NCBI GenBank assembly: GCA_963809205.1
Contig: CAWEIS010000009.1
Span: 62,001-126,000, forward strand
Origin: DATLLN01 sp963809205
Lineage (GTDB): Bacteria > Actinomycetota > Thermoleophilia > Gaiellales > JAICJC01
Direction: 5' to 3'
DNA length: 64,000 bases
Shown here: positions 32,749-41,067 of the stretch, piece by piece
Layout: every line of letters starts with the position of its first letter
How positions within the stretch are numbered: the stretch's first letter is position 1
Notes under the pieces: model-generated
Database searches by the model: none
The model's input: only the letters and a program-made list of their open reading frames with translations
Told to the model about the DNA's origin: nothing
Position numbers and translations under genes: made by a program

Positions 32749-34632
32749 TTGGGGTCAGATCGTTTGCGTTTTCGTCACAAGCTGTCCATTGTCCTGATCG
32801 CCTTGGTCGTGTTCCCTCTGGTCGCGACCGGCCTGCTCGTGCAAGAGCTCGTCGGCCGGAACCAGACGGACTCGGTCGACGGCAGCCTCGCGGCCACCGT
32901 TTCCGGTGCCGCCGTCTCCTACCGGTCCGAACTGGAGACGGCCGCCGCGAGGGCAAGCCTGATCGCCCAGAACCCCGACGTCCAGCAGGCGATGGTCGAC
33001 GGCAACCTCGCCGACCTCAACCTGCAGACGATCGACGGCGCCGAGCACACCGTGATCGAGAGCGGGGACGTCCGGGTGGGCATTCCGCCGGAGGGTCCGG
33101 CCTGGCAGACCTCCGTGAACGTCGGCAACAAGGGCAGGGTGACGGTGTACGTGCCGCTGGACGAGGAGCTGGTGGTGCGGCTGGCGGTCGACGCGCCGCG
33201 CACCGACCAGGTCGACCTGGCGATGACCGTGGACCGGCAGATCACGGGCTCGACCGGCGGACGGACGGGCACGGCGCCGGCGCTGGGCGACGGCAAGCCG
33301 ACGACGACGGACGTCGGCGGGTCGGAGGTGCGGGTGCAGGGCGCCGGCGTCGAGGGACCGAAGGACGTCCCCACCGAGATCCTCGCTACCTATCCGCAGT
33401 CCGTGCTGGACGACCGCATCGAGCACTCGCGCCTGCGGCTGCTGCTCGCCCTCGGGCTGCTCGGCCTCGTCCTGATCGCCCTCTGCCTGCTGACCGCCGA
33501 CCGCATCTCGAAGGCGCTGACCGACCTGGCCGGGCGCGCCAAGGCGATCGTCCGCGCCAGCGGCGAGCCGGTGCCCGAGGGCGGCGACGAGCTGGTCGAG
33601 CTGGGCGCCGCGCTGGACACGATGTCGAGCGAGCTCTCGATCCGGATGACCGAGCTGGCCGGCGAGCGGCAGCGGCTCAAGGAGACGCTCCACCGCTACG
33701 GCGAGACGCTGGCGGCGACCCACGACCAGCAGGCGCTGATCGGCGCGGTGCTGGACACCGCCGTGCAGGCGACGCGGTCGCGGGGCGGCCGCTTGCTGCT
33801 GTACGACCCCGACCGCGGTGAGGCGACGGAGCAGGCGCGGATCGGCACCGCCCGCGGGTCGCGCACCGACCTGCCGATGGTCGTGCCGGCCGGACGCGGC
33901 CTGGAGGGCGAGGCGGTGATGGCGGTCGAGCCGCGCACGGCGAACTCGCCGCGGCCGATGCTGACCGTGCCGATCCTGCGCGAGAAGCAGCTGCTCGGCC
34001 TGGTCACCGTGGTCGATCCGGAGGACGGGGCGTTCGCCCCCGACGACATCGAGACGCTGTCCGGCCTGGCCGTGCAGGCCGGCATCGCCATCGAGAACGC
34101 GCGCCTGCACCGCCGGGTCAAGGAGCAGGCGGTGACCGACGAGCTGACCGGGATCGCGAACCGCCGCCGGTTTTTCGACGTGCTCGGGCGCGAGTTCGAG
34201 CGCGCCCAGCGGTTCGACCAGCCGCTGTCGCTGATCATGCTCGACATCGACGACTTCAAGCGGATCAACGACCGGCCCGAGCTCGGGCATCTGGCCGGCG
34301 ACGCGGTGCTGCGCGCGGTGGCGGCGACGATCCAGGGGATGATCCGCGAGATCGACCTGGCCGCTCGCTACGGCGGCGAGGAGTTCGCCGTGCTGCTGCC
34401 GCAGACCGACCTCGAGGGCGCCCTCAACCTGGCCGAGCGCCTGCGGATGGCGGTCGAGGAGCGGCCGATCGAGTTCGGCGGCGAGCTGATCGGCGAGGTG
34501 ACCGCCAGCTTTGGCGTAGCCTCCGGTCCGTCGCTGGACATGGCCCAGCTTGACCTGATCGCTGCGGCGGACACCGCGCTGTACCAGAGCAAGCGCGGCG
34601 GCAAGAACCAGGTCAGCTCGTCTGTTGATTGA
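32749..34632 (+). CDS. Membrane diguanylate cyclase (sensor-HAMP-GAF-GGDEF)
   Basis: 627 residues from a TTG start at 32749; a second TTG at 32764 (LRFRHKLSIVL) is equally possible. Helix 1 at about 10-32, an extracytoplasmic sensor region to about 220, helix 2 at about 225-248, a HAMP-like stretch (KALTDLAGRAKAIVRAS), a GAF domain at about 315-455 (VLDTAVQATRSRGGRLLLYD) and a GGDEF domain at about 460-622. The active-site loop is GGEEF, and REID five residues before it is a complete RxxD inhibitory I-site. It should make c-di-GMP and be product-inhibited. The PilZ protein at 40.1-40.8 kb is a possible local receptor. Confidence 0.9.
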   Translation: MGSDRLRFRHKLSIVLIALVVFPLVATGLLVQELVGRNQTDSVDGSLAATVSGAAVSYRSELETAAARASLIAQNPDVQQAMVDGNLADLNLQTIDGAEHTVIESGDVRVGIPPEGPAWQTSVNVGNKGRVTVYVPLDEELVVRLAVDAPRTDQVDLAMTVDRQITGSTGGRTGTAPALGDGKPTTTDVGGSEVRVQGAGVEGPKDVPTEILATYPQSVLDDRIEHSRLRLLLALGLLGLVLIALCLLTADRISKALTDLAGRAKAIVRASGEPVPEGGDELVELGAALDTMSSELSIRMTELAGERQRLKETLHRYGETLAATHDQQALIGAVLDTAVQATRSRGGRLLLYDPDRGEATEQARIGTARGSRTDLPMVVPAGRGLEGEAVMAVEPRTANSPRPMLTVPILREKQLLGLVTVVDPEDGAFAPDDIETLSGLAVQAGIAIENARLHRRVKEQAVTDELTGIANRRRFFDVLGREFERAQRFDQPLSLIMLDIDDFKRINDRPELGHLAGDAVLRAVAATIQGMIREIDLAARYGGEEFAVLLPQTDLEGALNLAERLRMAVEERPIEFGGELIGEVTASFGVASGPSLDMAQLDLIAAADTALYQSKRGGKNQVSSSVD

Positions 34633-34702
34633 GGCCCGGAGGGGTGCTTGCTATGATCTTTCGGCGTTTTCCTGGCTCCCGTAACCCGACCGGAGGATGT
34701 GG

Positions 34703-35029
34703 ATGTCGACCAGTGGTAGCTCGCAGTTCGCATCGGTGATCGAAGAGCACCTCGAGCTGAAGCGCCGGAATGCCCGGTTGGATGGAGACCTCCCTCTTGA
34801 CGAGTTCGTCGGCGACGATCCGTTCGACAACCATCCGCTGTTCAAGACCGAGGAGGCCGCGCGGCGCGAGGAGGAGGAGACCGGGGAGCACCCCGCCGTC
34901 GCCCTCGAGATCCCCGCCGAGACGCTCGAGCTTCCGGTGGTCGAGGTGCCCGAGGAAGAGGGCGACGAGCGCGAGCGCCCTCAGGGCTGGATGGAGACCA
35001 CGGCCAGCCAGGAGTTCACCTGGGAGTAG
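34703..35029 (+). CDS. Small acidic protein upstream of polyphosphate kinase
   Basis: 108 residues from the ATG at 34703, which lies 6 bases after CGGAGG; the earlier ATG at 34697 would leave no spacing. It is very acidic, with FVGDDPFDNHPLFKTEEAAR, then EEEETGEHP and EVPEEEGDERERP; no Cys, no membrane helix and no known domain, probably disordered. It precedes ppk1 by 69 bp on the same strand, so a link to polyphosphate metabolism is possible but unproven. Confidence 0.6.
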   Translation: MSTSGSSQFASVIEEHLELKRRNARLDGDLPLDEFVGDDPFDNHPLFKTEEAARREEEETGEHPAVALEIPAETLELPVVEVPEEEGDERERPQGWMETTASQEFTWE

Positions 35030-35098
35030 CGGCTCCCAGGACGGAAACCACACCTTCACTGTCCGGCCGTCGGTCGCCGCTGTACGATTGGGTGTCGT

Positions 35099-37210
35099 AT
35101 GGCTTCCAAACGCGCTGAGATCGAGCGGATCGAGCTCGCCGCCCCCGAGCGGCTGATCAACCGAGAGCTCTCCTGGCTGGATTTCAACGCACGCGTTCTC
35201 GACCTGGCAGACGATCAGGATCTGCCGCTGCTCGAGCGTGTCCGCTTCTGCTCGATCTTCTCGTCGAACCTGGATGAGTTCTTCATGGTTCGCGTGGCCG
35301 GCCTGCTGCGACAGGCGGCGGCCGGCATCGGCGTCCGCTCGGCCGACGGCCGCACGTCGCAGGTGGTGCTGTCCGACATCCGCGAACGCGTGATCGAGCT
35401 GTCGCTGCGCCAGTCGCAGGTCTGGATGGTCGACCTGCGCAAGGCGCTGGACGCCGCCGGGATCTGCATCGTTCCGGTCGCCGAGCTGGACGAGGACGAG
35501 CTGTCCGAGTTGTCGGCGACGTTCGAGCGCGAGGTGTTTCCGGTTCTGACACCGCTGGGCGTCGGGCCGGGCCAGCCGTTCCCGTACATCTCCGGGCTAT
35601 CGCTCAGCCTGGGCGTGCTCGTCCGTAACCCGGACGGCGGCGAGGAGCGGTTCGCCCGGGTCAAGGTGCCGGAGGTGCTGCCGCGGTTCATGCATGTGCG
35701 CCAGGGCGGGCGGATGGTCGCGCTGGAGGATCTGATCGCGCACTTCCTGCCGTGGCTGTTCCCGGGGATGGAGATCGTCGAGCATGCCGCATTCCGCGTC
35801 ACCCGTGATGCCGACTTCGAGGTGTCGGACGAGGCGGATGACCTGCTGGAGGCGGTCGAGCTCGAGCTGCGCCGCCGCCGGTTCGGCGACGTCGTGCGCG
35901 TCGAGGTGGTCGACGAGATGACCGAGGACATGCTGCAGCGGCTGAAGGACGGGCTCGGCGTGAGCGCCGCGCAGATGTTCCCGATCGACGGCACGCTCGA
36001 CCTGGCCGACGTCAAGCAGCTGGCCGACCTCGACCGCCCCGACCTGCGGTTCGAGCCGTGGGCGCCGGTCACGCGATCGCGGCTGCGCCCCTCCGAGGAC
36101 CACGACATCTTCGCGGAGGTCGATCGCGGGGACGTGATGGTGCACCTGCCCTACGACTCCTTCGCGACGTCCGTCGAGGCGTTCGTCCGGGAGGGCGCGA
36201 AGGATCGCTCCGTGGTCGGCCTGAAGACGACCGTCTACCGGACGAGCGACGATTCGGCGTTGCTGCCGGCGCTGATCGAAGCGGCCGAGGAGGGCAAACA
36301 GACGGTGTGCCTGGTCGAGCTGAAGGCGCGCTTCGACGAGCGGCGCAACATCGCGTGGTCGCGGTCGATGGAGCGTGCCGGAGTGCACGTCGTGTACGGC
36401 TTCGCCAACCTCAAGATCCACGCCAAGACCACGCTGATCGTCCGCCGCGAGGGCGACTCGCTGCGCCGCTACGTGCACATCGGCACCGGCAACTACAACG
36501 CGTCGACCGCCCGGGTCTACGAGGACTTCGGCCTGTTCACGTCGGACGAGGCGATCACCGCCGACATCGCCGACCTGTTCAACCACCTGACGGGCTTCGG
36601 CCGGCCGCAGCGGTTCCGCAAGATCCTGGCCGCGCCGTTCAACCTGCGCAGCTCGCTGGTCGAGCACATCCGCTCGGTCGCCCGCGCCGCCGGGCGAGGG
36701 GAGCGGGCGCGCATCCGGATCAAGGTCAACGCGCTCAGCGACCCGGGCATCATCGACGAGCTGTACAAGGCATCGCAGGCCGGCGCCGCGATCGACATCA
36801 TCGCGCGTGCGATCTGCATGCTGCGGCCGGGCATGCCCGGGCTCTCCGAGAACATCGCCGTGCGCAGCGTGGTCGGGCGGTTCCTCGAGCACTCCCGGGT
36901 GTACCACTTCGAGGCGGGCGACCAGGAGACGTACCTGTTCGGCAGCGCCGACCTGATGCCGCGGAACCTCGACCACCGGATCGAGGTGGTCGTCCCGGTC
37001 GAGGAGCCCCGCGCCCGCGACGAGTTGAACGCCGCCCTGGAGGCGCTGCTGGCCGACAACGCGCACGCCTGGGTGCTGGACGCCAGCGGGAACTGGATGC
37101 GCCTCGAGCCGGGCGACGGGGAGCGCAACCGGAACACGCACATGGTGCTGACGCGCCGCGCGAAGCTTCGCGCGCGGCGCCGTTCCGGCGCACGCCCGAC
37201 GGCTCGCTGA
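35099..37210 (+). CDS. ppk1: Polyphosphate kinase 1
   Basis: 703 residues, normal length. N domain: LINRELSWLDFNARVLDLAD and FCSIFSSNLDEFFMVRVAGL. Head domain follows, then the two phospholipase-D-like catalytic domains: VVGLKTTVYRTSDDSALLPA, ANLKIHAKTTLIVRREG with the phosphorylated His, HIGTGNYNASTARVYEDFGL, and the second catalytic His in GRFLEHSRVYHF. It reversibly makes long-chain polyphosphate from ATP. The exopolyphosphatase gene follows 52-88 bp downstream. The ATG is at 35099. Confidence 0.95.
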   Translation: MASKRAEIERIELAAPERLINRELSWLDFNARVLDLADDQDLPLLERVRFCSIFSSNLDEFFMVRVAGLLRQAAAGIGVRSADGRTSQVVLSDIRERVIELSLRQSQVWMVDLRKALDAAGICIVPVAELDEDELSELSATFEREVFPVLTPLGVGPGQPFPYISGLSLSLGVLVRNPDGGEERFARVKVPEVLPRFMHVRQGGRMVALEDLIAHFLPWLFPGMEIVEHAAFRVTRDADFEVSDEADDLLEAVELELRRRRFGDVVRVEVVDEMTEDMLQRLKDGLGVSAAQMFPIDGTLDLADVKQLADLDRPDLRFEPWAPVTRSRLRPSEDHDIFAEVDRGDVMVHLPYDSFATSVEAFVREGAKDRSVVGLKTTVYRTSDDSALLPALIEAAEEGKQTVCLVELKARFDERRNIAWSRSMERAGVHVVYGFANLKIHAKTTLIVRREGDSLRRYVHIGTGNYNASTARVYEDFGLFTSDEAITADIADLFNHLTGFGRPQRFRKILAAPFNLRSSLVEHIRSVARAAGRGERARIRIKVNALSDPGIIDELYKASQAGAAIDIIARAICMLRPGMPGLSENIAVRSVVGRFLEHSRVYHFEAGDQETYLFGSADLMPRNLDHRIEVVVPVEEPRARDELNAALEALLADNAHAWVLDASGNWMRLEPGDGERNRNTHMVLTRRAKLRARRRSGARPTAR

Positions 37211-37298
37211 GCCGTTCCCTGGATTCGCTCCGGATCTTCACCAAACGCTCACCGCGATCCGGGTGATGACGGCCGAGCGGGTGGGCAGACTACGGGTG

Positions 37299-38180
37299 AT
37301 GAGGATCGGCATCGTCGACGTCGGATCGAACACGATGCGCCTGCTCGTGGCCGAGACCGCGGCGGGGGCGGTCGCGCCGATCCACCAGGACCGCCTGCAG
37401 GTCGGCCTCGGAGCGGCGATCGAGCATCACGGCTGGATCCCCGACGCCAAGCTGGCCGAGGCCGCCGACTGCGCTCGCCAGTTCGCCTCGCAGGCCCGCG
37501 CGCTGCGCTGCGGTGACCTCCGTGTCGTCGTCACCGCGCCGGGACGGCAGAGCGTGAACGCGGACGACCTGGTGATCGAGCTGCAGCGCGCGACCGGCGC
37601 GGTGCCTCGCGTGCTGTCCGCGGAGGACGAGGGCCGCTACGCGTATCTGGGTGCCGCCGCGACGCTGCCCGGCGCGCCGGCGACGCTCGCCGTGTGCGAC
37701 GTCGGCGGCGGATCGACCGAGATCGCCGTCGGGTCGTCCGACGGGTCGCCCGAGTGGCTGGCGTCGGTCGACATCGGCTCGCTGCGGCTGACCAGCCGGA
37801 TGCTCGACCGTGACGTGCCCGGCAAGGGCCGCGTCAAGGCCGCACGGGCCGAGGTGGCTGAGCTGTTCGCCGGGCTCGAGGCCCCGCCCGCCGACATCGC
37901 CCTGGCGGTCGGCGGCAGTGCCCGCGCGCTGCGGCGGATCGTCGAGGGGCCGCTCAGCGGGAAGGCGCTCGACGAGGTCGCCGACCACCTGGCCAAGCGC
38001 TCCGCGGTCAAGCTGGCCGCCGCCCACGGCATCGGTGAGCGCCGCGCCGCGACCCTGCTGGCAGGCGCCGTGATCCTCGGCCAGGCGGCCCGCGTCGTCG
38101 GGCGGCCGTTCGAGGTCTCACGCGCGGGGCTGCGCGAGGGGCTCGCCGCCGAGGCGATCGCCGAGCGACTCGCTGCTTAG
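37299..38180 (+). CDS. ppx: Exopolyphosphatase, Ppx/GppA family
   Basis: 293 residues from ATG 37299 (MRIGIVDVGSNTMRLLVAE); a GTG at 37263 would add 12 residues. ASKHA-fold motifs are present: phosphate-1 DVGSNTMRLLV, the catalytic-Glu region SAEDEGRYAYLGA, phosphate-2 VCDVGGGSTEIAVG, and the C-terminal SRAGLREGL. The length fits the short, two-domain actinobacterial type without the HD extension. It hydrolyses the ends of polyphosphate or pppGpp. It works opposite to the neighbouring ppk1. Confidence 0.9.
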   Translation: MRIGIVDVGSNTMRLLVAETAAGAVAPIHQDRLQVGLGAAIEHHGWIPDAKLAEAADCARQFASQARALRCGDLRVVVTAPGRQSVNADDLVIELQRATGAVPRVLSAEDEGRYAYLGAAATLPGAPATLAVCDVGGGSTEIAVGSSDGSPEWLASVDIGSLRLTSRMLDRDVPGKGRVKAARAEVAELFAGLEAPPADIALAVGGSARALRRIVEGPLSGKALDEVADHLAKRSAVKLAAAHGIGERRAATLLAGAVILGQAARVVGRPFEVSRAGLREGLAAEAIAERLAA

Positions 38181-38198
38181 CTGTGGGTGTGCCATGGC

Positions 38199-38633
38199 CT
38201 AAGCGGGCGGCGGCAGGTACTCCAGCGGCTCCAGCGTGTCGCCGTCGAGCAGCCAGGTGCTGCCCTTGCGGGCCTCGGCGTCGCGTCCGACCAGCGCGAG
38301 CATGACGTCGCCGTGCGTGCAGATGGCGACACTCGCGCCGGCCAGCTCGCCCAGCAGCTCACGCACGCCGCGAACCGCCGCGCCCTCTGCCAGCCGGTCG
38401 TCCAGCGTCGCAGCCGTTCGCGCCGCGACCGCCAGCGGCAGCACCGTCTGGATGCAGCGCAGATAGGGGCTGGAGACGACCCGTTCGATGCGGTAGGGCG
38501 CGAGCTGGTCGATCAGCGCCATCGCCTGGCGGTTGCCCTTGCCGTCCAGCGGCCTCAGACGGTCGTCGCGATCCCACGACTGGCGGTCGCCCGCCCGTCC
38601 GTGGCGGACGACGGCGACCGGCGGTGCGCTCAC
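38199..38633 (-). CDS. SixA-like phosphohistidine phosphatase (histidine phosphatase superfamily)
   Basis: 144 residues. The catalytic motif is VVRHGRAGDRQSWDRDDRLR at residues about 8-27 (nucleophile His11), followed by RPLDGKGNRQA as in SixA proteins, VVSSPYLRCIQT, and the second active-site His in AICTHGDVMLAL. It would remove phosphate from a phospho-His protein or a small phospho-compound. Its start overlaps the stop of the CYTH-CHAD gene (ATGA), a pairing that links both to polyphosphate metabolism. Confidence 0.85.
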   Translation of the reverse strand: MSAPPVAVVRHGRAGDRQSWDRDDRLRPLDGKGNRQAMALIDQLAPYRIERVVSSPYLRCIQTVLPLAVAARTAATLDDRLAEGAAVRGVRELLGELAGASVAICTHGDVMLALVGRDAEARKGSTWLLDGDTLEPLEYLPPPA

Positions 38634-40063
38634 TGCCAGGCCCGCTTGCCGATTCGCTTGAGGGCGTGCCAGGCGTCGGGGAACGCCTCGCGGGCGGCCT
38701 CGCGCCGCTCGGCCTGGCGGGTCACCACGATGCCGGCGGAGAGAGCCGCGCGAGCGTCTCCGGTGGCGACGGCGAGCTCCCGCAGCCGCTCGGCGGCGAC
38801 GACGGAGTCCTGGTGGTCGCCGAGCACGTCCTGCAGCCGCTTCGCATGCTTGACGAACCGCCGCGCTTTTGCCCCCCGGCTGGGCATTGCCAGCTCGGCG
38901 GCGTACCGCGCGCGCTTGACCTTGATCCGCAGCTTGTGCAGCTCGTGGTCATCCGGGTCGGAGCCCAGCCGGCGCCGCGCCTTGCGGAGACCGCGGAACT
39001 CGGCGGCGGCGATCGCCTTGGGCTTGACCGCCTTGCCCGCTTCGGGCGGGTAGGCCAGATCGCGCTCCAGCCGCTCGAGCAGCCGGATGTAGCGCGGGTC
39101 TCGCAGCTCGGCCAGCATCAGTGCGCGCGCGGCCTCACGCCGGTTGGCCAGCACCGCGAGCACCGGCGCAAATGCCTGGGCGTCGTCCGGCTCGAGCTCC
39201 GCCGCCTCGTCCTCGAGATGCTCGAGCAGCACGTCCAGATCCCGCACCTCTCCCAGCGCCGCGCCCAGCCAGCGCAGCTCGTCGCGCAGTTCGTCAGCCC
39301 ACTCGTGGTCGATCATCGGCCGCCCCGCGCGCAGCAGCGCGCGCAGCCGGCGCACGGCCACCCGGTGCTGGTGCAGCTCTTCGGGGTCGGCGCCCAGCCG
39401 CGTCCCGGGATCGTGCGCGAGGATGGCGTGGTACTGGATCTGGAGCATCGCGGCCAGCTGCCGGCGCGGTGATGCCTTGGGGTCGACCCGCGGCGGGTCG
39501 GACTCGGCGAGCCCCAAGGCGCGCAGCAGCTTGGGCTGCTGGTCGCCGTCCACCGCCCCGGCCTCGTGCAGCCTCCGCCCGATTCGCTGGAGATCGCGTT
39601 CGCCGCCCTCGATCAGATCCACCTCGACCTCGTCGAATGCGCGCACCGACTCCTCGCCTGCACGGACGACGATCTGGTCGACCGTGACCTCGGCGACCAC
39701 GCGACCGCTCCGCTCCACCCGCACGCCGCGCCGCATGGTGTCCAGCGTAGCCACCTCGGACGTCATCCGGTCGCGCAGTGTGGCGGTGACCAGGTCACGG
39801 AAGCGACGCGGCACGCGGTCCGGCGAGCCCGGGAGCTCGAGCTCGATCGACGAGCCGTTCGCGGGCAGCCGCAGGTGCCAGGCGCCGTAGCCGCTCTCGC
39901 TGCGGTAGCGCAGGGAGACCCCGACCGAGGAGAGCCGGTGGTCGGCCGTGTCGTGGTACGTCGACGAGTAGTGCCGCGGCTCGATCGGCGTGCCGGGGAG
40001 CGCCGGCAGGCGGAAGCCCGCGGCGGCCCGGAGCTTCAGCCGTCCCTGTTGTGCGTCCGTCAT
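38630..40063 (-). CDS. CYTH-CHAD domain protein
   Basis: 477 residues. The N-terminal CYTH (triphosphate tunnel) domain, about 1-195, has LKLRAAAGFRLPAL where the canonical ExExK signature would be, so the signature is degenerate. Later tunnel strands are present: YHDTADHRL, LRYRSESGYGAWHLRLP and FDEVEVDLIEGG. The C-terminal CHAD domain (about 215-470) is helical with conserved basic residues: HQHRVAVRRLRALLRAGRPM, ELRWLGAALGEVRDLDVLLE, LHKLRIKVKRARYAAELAM, LQDVLGDHQDSVVAAERL. CHAD domains bind polyphosphate and direct proteins to granules. The convergent ppk1-ppx genes fit this role. Confidence 0.88.
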   Translation of the reverse strand: MTDAQQGRLKLRAAAGFRLPALPGTPIEPRHYSSTYHDTADHRLSSVGVSLRYRSESGYGAWHLRLPANGSSIELELPGSPDRVPRRFRDLVTATLRDRMTSEVATLDTMRRGVRVERSGRVVAEVTVDQIVVRAGEESVRAFDEVEVDLIEGGERDLQRIGRRLHEAGAVDGDQQPKLLRALGLAESDPPRVDPKASPRRQLAAMLQIQYHAILAHDPGTRLGADPEELHQHRVAVRRLRALLRAGRPMIDHEWADELRDELRWLGAALGEVRDLDVLLEHLEDEAAELEPDDAQAFAPVLAVLANRREAARALMLAELRDPRYIRLLERLERDLAYPPEAGKAVKPKAIAAAEFRGLRKARRRLGSDPDDHELHKLRIKVKRARYAAELAMPSRGAKARRFVKHAKRLQDVLGDHQDSVVAAERLRELAVATGDARAALSAGIVVTRQAERREAAREAFPDAWHALKRIGKRAWQ

Positions 40064-40075
40064 CGTGATCCCAGT

Positions 40076-40766
40076 CTACGGGCGTTGCTCGCGTTCGATC
40101 TGCAGAGCGACCTCGACCAAGCGGCGCTCTTCGGCGACGCCGAGCTCGCCGAGCCGGAGCGTGTAGACGGTGCGTTCATCGTCCTGCGGGTGAGCGGACT
40201 CGACTTCGGCGAGCACCGCAAACGGTGCTACATCATCGGCTAGGTGCAGCTCCACCTGGAGAGCGGTGCCCACCAGGACGACGCGCTCGGAGACGATCCG
40301 GACGACGTCAGTCGACACGTCGACCGACGGCGCCGTGAACTCCTCGACCGCCTCGCCGTCCGCGAGCCTGCGACAGACGACCCTGGTTCGGATCGGGATC
40401 CGCACCCTCGCGTGGCGGTCGAACAGGCGCCGGTCCTGGGCGCAGACCCATCGCACCACGCGCTGCTCAACGTACTCGTCCAGGCCGTCGAAACGGACGG
40501 CGAAGCCGCCGGATGCCCCGGTACGGACGACCTGTGCCTCGACGAAGACCAGGAACCGCGGACGGGCGAAGGTCAGCTCGACCCAGAAGCGGTCTCCAAC
40601 CCGCGGCGTCTCGGCCGCGCGCAGCTTCGCTCCGCCGGCGGACACGTTGTCGGTGCGCATCCGCACCGGGCCCGCGTTCGCCGGACTCCTCGATGGGCGC
40701 GCAGACCGCGAGCAGGTCAGCCTCCACCCGCAGGAACCTTCGCCTGTCGGGCTCATGCCGGTGCAC
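40076..40766 (-). pseudogene. PilZ-domain protein with one frameshift
   Basis: The GTG at 40766 starts HRHEPDRRRFLRVEADLLAV, CAPIEE; after an indel near 40686 the protein goes on in another frame with PANAGPVRMRTDNVSAGGAK, then GDRFWVELTFARPRFLVFVE. Together they give the PilZ signature: RRRFLR (RxxxR) and DNVSAGG (D/NxSxxG), the c-di-GMP contacts, at residues about 8 and 40. A second YcgR-like half follows (DRHARVRIPIRTRVVCRR), with SVDVSTDVVRIVSE. One base too many or two too few explains the break; an initiation inside the second frame would lose RxxxR. Confidence 0.75.
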
Positions 40767-40790
40767 GCCCGTCAGTCTAGGGAGCACTCA

Positions 40791-40866
40791 CGAGCCAGGC
40801 ACCGTGCCAGGCACCGCCACGCTCCGTCCGTCTCACTCGCAACCTCGATCGACGAGCCAGGCACGG
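40791..40866. repeat. CGAGCCAGGCAC direct repeats and GTGCCAGGCAC palindrome
   Basis: CGAGCCAGGCACCG at 40791 and CGAGCCAGGCACGG at 40853 are direct repeats 62 bp apart; the near-palindrome GTGCCAGGCAC lies at 40804-40814. Such GTGCCAGGCAC cores occur as scattered intergenic repeats in several high-GC genomes. The stretch holds no gene. Confidence 0.5.
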
Positions 40867-40886
40867 AGCCAGACTCGGCTCGGGTT

Positions 40887-41009
40887 CTAGCGGGAGGGGA
40901 ACCAACCGCGCGTGTCGCGCGGATCGGTGCTCCTGGAATCGGCCCCCGCCAGCACTGCCAACGGGCCGACCACCAGAAGAAAGATGATGATCAGAAGTTC
41001 CATGGCCAT
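40887..41009 (-). CDS. 40-residue single-helix membrane protein
   Basis: The peptide begins MAMELLIIIFLLVVGPLAVL, continues AGADSRSTDPRD and ends TRGWFPSR-stop; the start may also be the ATG at 41003 (38 residues). One membrane helix with a short, charged C-terminal tail of the type GADSR...RGWFPSR. The frame is clean, codon use is GC-biased, and the layout resembles short membrane ORFs seen in other actinobacteria, so I believe it is a real gene. It is divergent from the LysR regulator gene. Confidence 0.55.
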   Translation of the reverse strand: MAMELLIIIFLLVVGPLAVLAGADSRSTDPRDTRGWFPSR

Positions 41010-41025
41010 ATTGTCGACCGCCTTG

Positions 41026-41067
41026 TCCATAAGCTCAAATCGAGATACTCTTCGTATGCATTATGGA
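41026..41067. promoter_or_regulatory. Inverted repeat before the LysR gene, possible autoregulatory operator
   Basis: TCCATAA at 41026-41032 and TTATGGA at 41061-41067 form an inverted repeat with a 28-base AT-rich centre between the divergent small membrane gene and the LysR start. The right arm contains the ATG start codon. LysR regulators often bind such divergent spacers; the arm distance is longer than usual. Confidence 0.35.

Noticed and set aside
32749..32764. GGGGTCAGA in front of the diguanylate cyclase as a third copy of the palindrome family
   Set aside because: Only one half of the core is present (GGGGTCAGATCG), without a matching GACCCC arm.
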